A DNA stretch of 64,000 nucleotides, taken from Baylisascaris procyonis. Lineage: Eukaryota; Nematoda; Chromadorea; Rhabditida; Ascarididae. The notes beneath the pieces were generated by a model. It was given only the letters and a program-made list of their open reading frames with translations. It searched no databases and had not been told where the DNA came from. Of the stretch, positions 11,101-22,369 are shown piece after piece (within the stretch, counting starts at the first letter, position 1; each line of letters starts with the position of its first letter). Location: the NCBI GenBank assembly GCA_037389465.1, contig JAZARR010000197.1:2218501-2282500 (forward strand), written 5' to 3'. Made by a program: the position numbers and the translations under genes.

Positions 11101-14100
11101 ACGAGTGTTTTTAGCCATCAACATCAGTCACAGGATTGAATCGCTCCTCGCAGATGGAAGTACAGCATGGTTTCCGAACAAATTACCCGCCTACAACGGG
11201 AAACTTTAATTTCCCTCCTCCTCTCATTCCGCAGGCGATTTCTAGAGAGACTGCATTCGGCGGGCAGGTAAGAGTTGCAATGTTTGAATGGAAAAATGCC
11301 AGATCTAGTAAATATGAGTAGTAGATAAATTTGAGACATAAATAAGCTTACTCTATCCCAGTATCGGAACTTGGGTTGCAAACTGTGTTAACTTTCAATC
11401 GGCAGCACCTAACTGAGAAGCGAATGATAAGTGTAGATGAGTTAATCTAAACGTTTCAGATGGTAAGTTTTAGTGTTGGGTCAGAAGGATGAGGTGGCAT
11501 TAAAAAATCGAGTACACTATTGGCAAAGATTATGCAGTTTTTGTTTTACGCGTTTTTTGGAAAGCCTACTATGGTGCAGTTGTGTCTATACGTGCTTATG
11601 AAAAGTTAGTGTTGTTGCGGTTAGACGTGACATTTTGTCTTCGAGTTGTTCATTTAAGAAACCTATTGACCTACTGACCCGCGGAATCTGACCTCATATG
11701 CCACTACTGGCGTTATTCCATGAAGTCGAAGAGTCTTGAAAACACAGAGATGCCAAAAAATCTGTTAGATTTTGCAGCGGTATAGATGCAATTTTCATCG
11801 ATCTGGCACAGACTTATTTTATAGAAAATTTTATACGTACAGAGGGATTGGTTTAGATACAACTTAATAGTCGAAATTGTGTCTGTGCATTTTTGCAGTT
11901 CTTCTTATCAGTGTGAGCAGCTCCATGAATTGCTAACTAATAACTTGTGCAATATAACATATTCTTGACTTCCAACCTTAATAAGCAAAAATTTATGTGT
12001 GATTTTTTGTTGAATATTTACGTATTTGTAGCGTATAGGTGGCAGTGAAGAGCTGTTTGGAGTGATCACGAGTATTAACGGTGAAATGATCAATATTTGG
12101 ACTAATAAATTCGGAGACGTTATATGGCATTCACGTAATTCATCTCAACTCAATGGGTTGGTGATTTTTCTGTTTTGAATTTATTTATTGAAATATATCA
12201 AAAACTTGCAAGGGAGTTATGGTACTCTCTGATTGTAGGAGAGGAATATTCGTTACAAAAGTAGGATTGTCGGATTTTGTCGAATGGATAGAGTAGGCTA
12301 GGTGATATGGCTAGGATTTCTTTATTTTGGTGGGCAGTTATTGTTGTTTTGTGACGCTATATAAAGGATTTGATGAAGTGGGTGGAGTTGCATATCTCCG
12401 AAGTGGTTTCTGCAAGTGTAGTCGTCATTTATTTCAAAGGTTTATATTTTTTTATTGTTCCCGGCGGTTATTTTCTTTCTTTCTCTCCTCGGTACGTTTA
12501 AAATGCCAAGACTTCGCATTTCCTTTTTATGTAGCTCTATAAACACCGAAACATCACCCAATTTTCAATATTGAGTTGCTTTTGATTTTGAGATGAGATA
12601 TGTTTGCTTTGAGAAGTTTTTATTGTAGATTTGCAGGGTGACATGTGATTGTGGGTGGACTTGCAGCTTATTCAGCTTAAAATGACGAAGACGTCTTCGA
12701 AGGAAGTATGGGAGATGTGGAGAGGAATACTATCGGTAGTTGATACAGTGACTATTAGTCTTGGAAAAGGACTGCTTGAGAATATGTCTATACTTAAAGG
12801 GGGGCGTTGGGGGAAGGGCAAGGAAAGATGCTGGTTAATATTGCTGCTCATGCTCGGTATTATTGGGAAACTTGATGTATTTTTGTAGACCAGTTGTGCC
12901 GGTCCTTGGACGATGGTTATCATACAGGAGTTATGCTATTGAAAAGGCAACGAGTATATCTCGGTCGATAATCAGTGGAGTAGCTGAGCCGATTGCTCCA
13001 GTGTTGCCCACTAGGGTTATAGATGGACAGGTTCAGGTTGGTCTTTGCTGGTGAAAATTTTCCGAAATGTTTTTTCTAAGGTAGGTGGGTGGGGGGGGGG
13101 GGGACTATGATTGTATAACAAAATTTGACTTAAACGATCCTATTTTGTTCACATGCCGAACTCTCTCTTTGAGAGGTGCACAGCATCGCATAGTAGAGTA
13201 TTAAGTTTTTTTTAGATCGATTTTGATAGCGTCTTGAAATTTGACATTTACGACGAATTTTATATAGAAATGATCTGTCGTGAAAATTGCGCTCGTTTTT
13301 TTTACTTTCTTCATGCATTACTTTTGTTTTGCTACAGTAATACCGTAAATAATAGCCCAACAAATGTTGGCATGTATACTGTAAGATCTTCCATTCAACG
13401 CTATTAACTTATTTTGCTGATAATATTTGATATCTCGTTGCCATTGCATTTACTTTTACTTTCCTACGCTGCGACGTTTTTGCAGTTCTCATCGAGCATT
13501 CACAAAATTTTGAATATTTCGATTGCAGTGTCCTATGAGGATATGAGAATAAACTTTGAAGTGCATCCATAATCTTTGAAGGTTCAAACGAAGGTAACAG
13601 AGGTGGAACGAAGCATTAATGGAATGCAAGTGGCTTTATCGGATGATGTGGGTCGAACGGCAGTGACTAGTGGAGTACTTTTAACGGATTCTCGTGGCAG
13701 ATGTGATTACAGAGACGTTTTCCTTGTTTGGGTGGTCCACACGAATGGTAGTCCAACGTGGAAGGTTATTGAAATGGTGAAGGTAGTGCATTTTGTTTTA
13801 ATTCGATTAGCTTACAACTATATTATTCACATCCAATAAAACCTTGTAGAGTTATAAATTTTAAGAGGTTCATTCACCTTTTCGTTGCTTCAAGGAAGTA
13901 ATTGCAGTGGTGTTATTAATTGTTACTACCAACGGTAAATGCATAGATGAAAGGGCAAACAGTGCAATCCTTGAAAATGCACCTGGCGGATGGGCGGTGA
14001 TTTGATAGTAGCACATTTGACAGCCATTTCAGTGTTTCGATTTGAGAATATGATGGTCGATGAATTATTTTTTAGCTATGTATTATATATGTTCGATCAC

Positions 14101-17100
14101 GGCATGTTTAATATTCCGGGCACATTTTGCTGATTCTTATAGTGAAGCGAATACTGAAAGATTGTGCATCACCTAAAACGTGATAGGGATTTATTCGATG
14201 TTTTTTATATGATAGCTGCCATCGATTGGAAGTGTTTACCGATTGCGGATGTATCATGCTATTCGAATCATAGCAGTTTATTGTACCTGTATCGTTGCTA
14301 GTTATTCATGGGTAGAATGTCGGGAGATGGTGGAAAATTGCTGTATGATTGGATATTTGTTTCGAATCGAGGGAAAGAAATGTTGAATTATTGGGGAAGT
14401 GGATTCGTTTTCCACTGTGTTCCGGAAATTAGGGGGGAGAGTAGACTTTCGGGAAGACACGTGCTTTAGTCACGATTGCTTCCTACGCTTCGTTCTCCTT
14501 TCGCCTTTCCGGTTCCATTCTATTTTCCGGTCGTTTCATATTAAAGAAGTTAGCGCTATTCTATTTGAGATGTGCAATGCCAGTGCAAGTAATGCAAGTA
14601 ATGCGGCCACAGAAGCAGAAGAGACATATAGTGACGATGATAGTTGGAGCCAGAGCCAGTTTGAAGAGATGTTCAGTGATGTGATCCCCTCTGTCAGTTC
14701 ATCGACCACAAGAAATTCGCCGCCAATCGCCGCCATTCCTCGACAATTGAATCAACGCTTTTCGAGTGTACCACCGAATTCTAGCACTCCGTCGATCATC
14801 TCGCAGTCACAACTGAGTGGTCGCCCATTCGGTCCTCAGCCACCTACCACTCATTTCTCTTCTGCCTTCTCGAATTATAATCCACCGGTTATTGCTATTC
14901 TTTTATTGTTTTTTTTACTATATTACATTATACTTATATATAATATATTTATTTTCATATATCACAATATTGTTTAAGTAAAAGGAAATAGAGAAGTTGA
15001 GGAGGTTTTAAAAAATGGTTTTCAGTTAATCGGAATGGCGAGCATGTTTTCGTATAAGGAAATGCAGTTGTTTGATATTCTCTATTGCAACGCAGTCTTT
15101 CCTAACGGTGTTATGTTGTTAGGGAATTTGGAGTGCTTATTAGGCAATCTTACATTGGTTCTTTTTTTGCAGATGTTCTTGATTTGGCTATATTTGAAAT
15201 GAATCTGGAACAGAGATGATCGAGGGCAAATTGGGGAGTGTGAATTAGAATGCATTTCCCCTTTATTAGTGTTAGGTTTTGTATTCTATAGAATACATAA
15301 TAAGTATAAGGATTTTTTTGCACATGCGAACGCTTCGGAAACTATTGGTTATAAAATTTTTTTTAACAATTAAAAAATTAAGGAGGTCACAATGATTCTT
15401 TTATCGATTGGTGATGTAATACCGATGAAATTAAGATGGACCAGGAAGTATTTCGTACGGTGGGTGGATTCCAAAGAATGAACATCTCGGAATCTGGAGA
15501 CAATAGACGCATAATGACAATGCAGCACTCACAAAGAGCAACTGAAAGTAACGCTGCTGGCATAGAGGGAGCTCCATCTTCGGTCGACTCCATCCTTTCT
15601 GCACAACCTAGGCATGGCTTCCAGCAGGATGTATCAAGGGCTTCTACTATGCAAGCTTCAGGTAAATAAGCTTACCTGCTGTTTTCTTTTCTTATTATCG
15701 ATCCTTTTATTCCTTCATAAATATTTGATTTGATCTATAGAAAACTCCATATTATTTTTTTTTCACTTTTTTGTTTTTTCACTTTTTAATTTTTTCACTT
15801 TTTTGGCTTAATATTTTCACTTTTTTGGAATATTTTTTGCACATTTTAGTCACCGATGTAGATGTAGACTGAATCATTGTTTCGTTGTTTAAATTAGTGG
15901 ACTTAAAGTGAATTTGCAAGCGCAAACTTTGGTTGATCTTCTTCTTTTCGTAGTTTTCTTTTAGATTTTATAAACTTTTTAATAAAGAGGAAAGATCATA
16001 TAGGAAAATAATAACTACGATGGAAAAGAATTAAGTAATTGTCCCGCTTATGTATCATAAAGTGAAAATTCTGCATTTGTAAGGCATATATATTTTGAAG
16101 TTTTTTTTTAAGGACAGAATTAATCGCGTAGCGAAAAATAAAATTTTTTTTTCAAATTTTTCAAACATTTTTTCTTTTGCATAATAGACGGGAATGAAAT
16201 AGTAGCAGTAATAGAGATATAGAACTCTACTCTTCTTTAATGCTGCTAATTCCTTGTATGGCAACTTCAAGCTGATGCATATGTATATTCATGTGTTTTT
16301 GATCGTCTGTTCGCTATTTACAGCATGAGAATCGCATAGAAACTTGTTGATGCTGTGGAATGTGTTTTATGGAGTGGCTTTCCATGTCATCTTTCGTATT
16401 GATCTACCGGCTTTGAAGCAAGCTAGAGACATTTAGGGATGAAAATAGTCTGTTTGTTTTTTCATCAGTTGTTTTCGAAGAAGAAAGGACCTTCTATAGA
16501 AGATTCCTTCTTGTAGATTAATTAAAATATTAATAAAAATATTAAAATATTAAGGCATTGTATCGGATATTAATTTTTTTATTGATGAGTGGAAAAACCG
16601 GTTGGCAGCTAGAGGGAATGCAAAAAAACGTCTCTCGTCTGAGCGCCTCTGGCACATTTCTCGTATTGGCACGTCAATGTAGAAAAAGATTCGGGTTATA
16701 TGCTGCTGTCATGTTCGAACTTAAATGCAAATTTTATGCACGTATAAGGATGCTTTTCTAGTGTACCGGGATTTTAAATTTGTAAGTTAATAAACAGTCG
16801 ATGAAGCGTCGTTTTGAGGTGATTTGTGGCACAAAACAGTGATATGCTGAAGAAGTAATGAAGATTCTTGGAATTTTTTATGATCTATGAAGAAATTTGA
16901 AAAGAAAATCTTTCTAATTTTGGTAGATCTTTTGCAAAATTTACCGTCTTTTATAGGTTATATATAAATAAGAGCGAAGTTTTTCCTTTTTGATAAAAGT
17001 TTATTTCATTTTCCACAGAATTTTGTTTTTTCTACTTTTATCTCCCATTGTTATTATTATCGCTGCGTAGAGTTTCTTTCTCTTTTTCGTTTACTCTACA

Positions 17101-20100
17101 AACATTAGACACATTAAAGAGTGTTGAATGGCTCAACATGATCCCTCCACGGTACTGGCATACTGCATTCCACTTGTTCGATATTCATTGCTTAAGGGGT
17201 TTATTATGTATTTGATGAATCGAGATAGCTGGAAAATATTAAGGACGTGAAGTAGCTAGCAATTCACCACGTGATATGGATGTTTCGTCGACGGTGAATT
17301 TGACGGAAGAAAATGACCCGCTGGGACCACCAATTTTTGGAGCCGTTAAACCAGTGCCGATCCACAATTTGCTTTCACCACCGCTTGAATCATCATCAGA
17401 CGGTAAGGTTAAAGGTTTTTTTTTTTAAATAAAACTTCCATGATCGATGAGGCGTTATCCATTTTTAAATCCCTATATCCGTTAGTGCGGGCTCGATCTA
17501 ACTTTATTTGTTTTTATCTCTCAAAATGAATAAGAAGACGATTTTTTCGTTTTCGAAAAAGGGGTTGGAAGCCTTTATGTCAGCTTTTTCCAGCGAGATG
17601 TCAAATCTTTATATAAGGAAACCAGTTATATATGTCTTATTTGTAACAAGATGTTGAACACTTATTTATGACGAATTATTCGAGATTTAGGTTATCCCTT
17701 TTGCATGGAATTAAGGGATCACATGTACGTTGGCATACTTTAACACAAGATATTTAGCATGTGAACGATTTTTAGCGAGTTTGCCGTATATTTGTGGTTA
17801 CTTGTGCATTGACAAACAACAGAAGTGACCTTTTTTCTGTTGATTTTGAATTATTCCATTTAATTATGTATTGGATCGAGTGCCTTTGATAAATTACCGC
17901 ATCAGACAGTCTCATTTTCTTGTTTTTTTTAAATTATTTTACATGAACAGAAAAATATTCCTGCTTGGAATGATAACTTCAAATATTCCATTTCATTTAT
18001 TATGAAACAGGGAATTAAGGGCTTTTGAGGATTTTTAGATATTTTTAATAATTTTTTTTCAATGTTTCAAGCAAAACCGATCTGTTTTAAATTGGTTATT
18101 GAAGCAAAATAAGGCCGGCATTTGTGTTTGATGGTCTCATAAAAAAGTTCTTTCCATTTTTTTTTTTAAAGGAGAGAAGAGTTGCTTATAGAGTTCTTGT
18201 AGAATCATTATTTTTAGACAAGCCATATGCTTTGATTGTTTTTAATGAAAATTTACTAATAATTATGCATTAGTTTTATAACGCATGCCTTTTATCTGTT
18301 TTTTGATATCATTTACGAAGTACGAGTCAATAATTGCACATCACAGGTTGTAAATTGCGTAAAATAATAAGAATGAATCGGGAAGTCCCGTTTTGTTTCA
18401 ATGATGAATTGTCAGATGAAGCGAGTCCAAGTCAACATGATGAGCCAACAACATCCGATCCGAACGTAACACCGCTTCCAAGTTTCGACGATTGTATAAA
18501 ACGTCTGTGGAAGATCGCACAAGTGCGCCGAACGGTTGCCACCTTGGATACTGAGTTGGTTCTGCATTTGTTGTTGCTTTTCTACACTTTTTTTCTGAGT
18601 CTCCATCTTTAGTGACGTATATGAGCTTATTGTTGAATTATTTTTCGAAGGTTGTTGTACATTATGGACACCAGGAATGGTGGTAGCGAAGAGAGATCGA
18701 AACGGTTGGGGGAGGGGGATTGGAAGAGAGTAACTCGCAAATGTCTTTTCTTTTGTGGCTGGTGTTGAAGAAGTTTAGAAACTAAGGAAGTGATAATAAT
18801 TTTACTTCTTGGTTTCCATAATTTGCCTATGTCCCTTTTTTTTAGAGAGAGGGAGTTCTCTCGCATCACCCTTTGCGGTGGCCCGAGTCTGCAGTATTAG
18901 ATTGGTGGTTGCGTGAGCATTGGATACTATGAGATGGATGCCAAAATGGTCGTGGAAACTGTTGAAATGCCCTTGTTTTGATCGGGTGATGTAATAGGGT
19001 GAAGTACTGTTGGTTGCAGGATGCTGCATATGCTGTTTTGAATTCTCTCAGCCCTAGCTCAAAGTTCGTTAAACATAGAGATTTAACGAGGGATAATTCA
19101 TGAACAGTGGTTTAGCAGTTCCGTATCCTGACAAGAAAATAGTTCCTCAATTTTTTTGGATTGAATAAACAAGTAACTGTTGCCGTTCTCATTGGGTATT
19201 TTCCTTCCTGCACGCGTTTGTTATGATATTGTAATGCCCCTTTTCTCTATCATGCACAATATTTTAGATATGCAGGAGTTTTTTGGTTATTTGAATCCAT
19301 GTTTTGGCTGTACCCTTAGTCTTTTTTGCTCGCATTCATATCACAATACAAGGATGTCAGAAAACCATAGTCAGATTTCGCATTTCCTTCTATTGCAGCT
19401 TGTATTTCGACTTATCACGTCATATGAAAGAGCGGGGTTGGCGAGTCGGTGACGAGCTATCCGACTTTCCGTTATAAAACTGGATAGCTGGTACCGGATT
19501 GCTGTATGCGGATCTCGTCTTTAATAAGGGCATACTGATCGATAGCCATATCTTTTGCTATTACTTTATTGTGTTCCTTTGGGTTATAATGTTGTTTTGC
19601 TGTTCTTTTTTTCTTTATACCGTTGCCTCTTACGGTGCCTTTCTGCGGCAGTTTCCATGACAACAATTGTGAGTTCCGGCGTGGAATCAGACACTGGCTA
19701 TAGTCGTGATGTTTGCTTCATTTTCTGAATATCACAACAATTTTTGAATGAATATGGGGCCCATTGTGGAGTTTCATCTGAGATGAAAGGCATCCTTTGT
19801 CGGATATCTGAGATGAAGGGGGTTATTCATGAATATCCTCTGAAATGGATGTGATCCTTTATTGGGTAATCTCCGAGACGAAGGGATTTTTACGGGATAT
19901 CCTCTGGAATGAAGGGGGTCCTTAATCGGGTATCTTGTGAGATAATGGGGGTCACTCATGGGACATCTTTTGAGAGAATAGAACTACATTTATCTTGAAT
20001 TGTGTTCGTTTGTAATTATTGTTGTAATTATTTCTCTTACGTGGCTATTTCAGCTGGGCTTTTTTAATTGATTAATTTTACTTGATTCCAATTGATATCC

Positions 20101-22369
20101 ATTTTATTAGAAAATACTAATGAAAAGGAAATGGGATTACACGCATATATTGAATGATCTTTGATCTATGTAGAGATTTTTTTAAATTTATACAAATAGT
20201 CGTAAATATCGGTTTAATTTTTTTTTAAATTATTTTAAAATATTTTCATCACTTCTTTAATATACTTAATTGTATTGGATTTGATGTTTGTAGTTTGTAG
20301 TGTATTTTGACTGCAAGAAATCTAGTACAGTATTGTTGAATTTAGTGGACAAATGAGTCGAAGAGAGGATTTTCTAACGATTCGAAGAGTTGAAGTAATA
20401 TTCTCGAAGAATTTCCTTCTAGTGGAGATGGTATCTTCTTAGTAGCTTTCAAACCTTTGAAGGCTCATTTTTGAAAATGAAATGAAAAAAATTTTTGAAA
20501 AATGTTTTTTTTGAAAAAAAAATGCATTTTGATATTTGAGTTGATGATTTCATAATTTTGTATTCTTTGCGAATAAAGTTTCTATCAGTGTCGATAGCAC
20601 ATTTGTTATTCTTTTTGTTGTTATTTGATTCTTTAGTTTATTGCTTTATTTTTTTTCTATATCTTTCCCATTTTTATTTATTATTATACAATTGTTTCAA
20701 TTTTGATGGTGAATTATCAGCTATCTTATTTCCTCGATCATTCGATGATAGCCGTTGAGTTTACCCCTTTTCTCAGGAATGAATTTGTTAAGACGTTTTG
20801 AGAGGCACATTTGATACATCGTTTTGTTTCGGGGGGACATTATAAACAGGACGTTTGCGCCACAAAGCATATCATAATAATACTAAATCGGTGTGTATGC
20901 ATGTCTGTGTTTGCCTTTCCTTTACTACAATCCAGGAACTAGTGAATCTAGGATTACGAGTTTCGGCGGTTATGGGATGTAAGTTCAATAGGCTTAATAT
21001 CAACTTCGAAGTAAGTTACGGGTAATTAAACGTAGCAAAAAAAAATTGCATACTATTGTATTGGGATTTTTACTGAAAAATAAGCATTTAGCAAGTAAAA
21101 GTAAACATGGATGGATGATTTAAAAATGAATAAATTTTTATGCATAGTTTACTATTTGTTGGCGACTCTTGGTGTGGAAATGCGAAAATTGTTCAGATGT
21201 GGAAAATGCAAAAAGCACATTTTGTGCTAAACTTCTGACTTAATTGATTTTTTCCTTCTATTTTATCGTTACCTCTACGAATATTTCCAAAGTTTTAATT
21301 GTAATTTTAATTGTAATTAAATACAAGAAATTATAGGAATTAAAATTAGTGAAATATAACTGCATAATGCTTTATGTTAAACTCATAAGTCAAGTCTTAC
21401 TTCATTTTTTTTTTTTATCTCGATATCACTTATTCAATAAAAATTTCTATGGATGCCATTTCAGTCGTTTGTTGTTGAAATGTGAGAAAATCTGATATGC
21501 TATTTAATTATGAGACTAGGCTAAGTTTTCGTCGTTTATTTCGTTGCTTATGGATCAGATCATCCCAATTTTTTTTTTCTTTCTTGTTTTGTTATTCAAT
21601 ATTAATGGATTGGGAGGGATAAGAATATGAAATCCATCAAAAATCGAGGAGGGTTGGAAGGCAATAAAACTTTCATGAGGAGTTAATTATTCATCATTTA
21701 TCGTTGTTTTCTAAACGAGACTAAGGACCAGCTTGAGATTTGAGGAGATTCTTGAATTATCGAAATCGGATTTAATCCATCTTTCCTGACAGAATATCGA
21801 AAGGTTCGGTCGAAGAAGATTGCAGTTTCCTTTAAAAATGAAAAAGAAAAAATAGGATTATTTAAATAAGTTAGGGAAAATATTTCAATCTTGTGAATCG
21901 GGTAAACAAATTATAAATAAAAATAAATAAATAAAAATTAATAAATATTATATAAATAATTCGACGGTCTTCTACTTGCATCGAGCTAAGAGAAAGAATG
22001 AGCCAAGTGATGCAGATCTTCTGAGGAACAATAAATGAAGGGGGGAGGGGGTTATATCGCACACAACGAACTGTAACGATTGTGATCGTAGAGCAGATCG
22101 TACTGTCAGATGCTCTTATAAGAGTCACTATGATGGGATGGCTAGGGTATATAAGGACTGTTATTGTCCACTCTGTCATTCGTTTGCTTGATCGTGGCAT
22201 CGAGTTGTGTTTGTTGTCGTCGACGGTACATCGAAGATACGGGGAGGAGCATTTGGTGTTGACGAAGGAACCCTGGGAATGGATCGAAAAGAACTGCGGG
22301 CAATTCATCGACGCCTCATCGATTAGCAAGAAGCAATGCTTCATGCTTTCGTATGTTATTATTAATTAA
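8124..22369 (+). CDS. A2: unrecognised protein with two repeated modules, S/P/Q-rich linkers and a C-terminal helical domain
   Basis: Phase-consistent exons: 8124-8275, 8851-8950, 9502-9738, 11115-11267, 12032-12156, 12889-13030, 13582-13776 (or 13782), 14570-14887, 15445-15661, 17256-17402, 18347-18522, 20936-21010, 22097-22369, giving 769 aa with the N-terminus open. No ATG exon was found. The first exon can join in frame to the A1 exon ending at 7088, so A1 and A2 may be one gene. Module one: G-V-V, V-G-D-W, P-I-L-P, I-N-G and a closing W-R. Module two (residues 215-368): G-V-I, L-G-R-W, P-V-L-P, I-D-G, W-K-V. Between and after them lie Ser/Pro/Gln-rich linkers and an acidic patch near 380-395. 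Residues 642-680 (F-D-D-C-I-K-R-L-W-K) match the end of A1. The acceptor before 14570 (TTTGAG) is weak, so a gene boundary there is possible. Function is unknown. Confidence 0.68.
8399..8817 (-). mobile_element. Solo LTR (retrotransposon relic) with target-site duplication
   Basis: A 419-bp block richer in GC than its surroundings. It begins TTGTAAGGG and ends GCAGACAA, so the termini are inverted TTGT/ACAA. It is flanked by the direct repeat ATCT at 8395-8398 and 8818-8821. Read on the minus strand it has the order of an LTR: a TATAAA box (complement of 8683-8688), then a GATAAA poly(A)-like signal (complement of 8489-8494), then about 90 bp to the end. No internal gag-pol sequence is present. 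The size and 4-bp duplication fit a BEL/Pao- or Gypsy-like LTR; the superfamily is an inference. It sits in an A2 intron, ending 33 bp before the exon at 8851. Confidence 0.65.
15756..15840. repeat. Degenerate tandem repeat with TTTTTCACTTTTT core
   Basis: TTCACTTTTT recurs about five times at roughly 20-bp spacing in an A2 intron, shortly after the donor at 15661/15662. It is low-complexity pyrimidine-rich sequence with no sign of coding. Confidence 0.6.
19775..19975. repeat. Degenerate ~32-bp minisatellite, about six units
   Basis: Each unit contains TCTGAGATGAAGGGGGT or a variant, then a T-rich stretch and GGGATATCC/GGGTATC. Units differ from each other by several bases, so the array is old. 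It lies in the A2 intron between 18522 and 20936. The minus strand is open across it by chance. Confidence 0.75.

Noticed and set aside
14399..14569. Upstream extension of the frame that contains the A2 exon at 14570.
   Set aside because: It has no supporting acceptor in phase and its composition differs from the Ser/Ala-rich exon. I start the exon at 14570.
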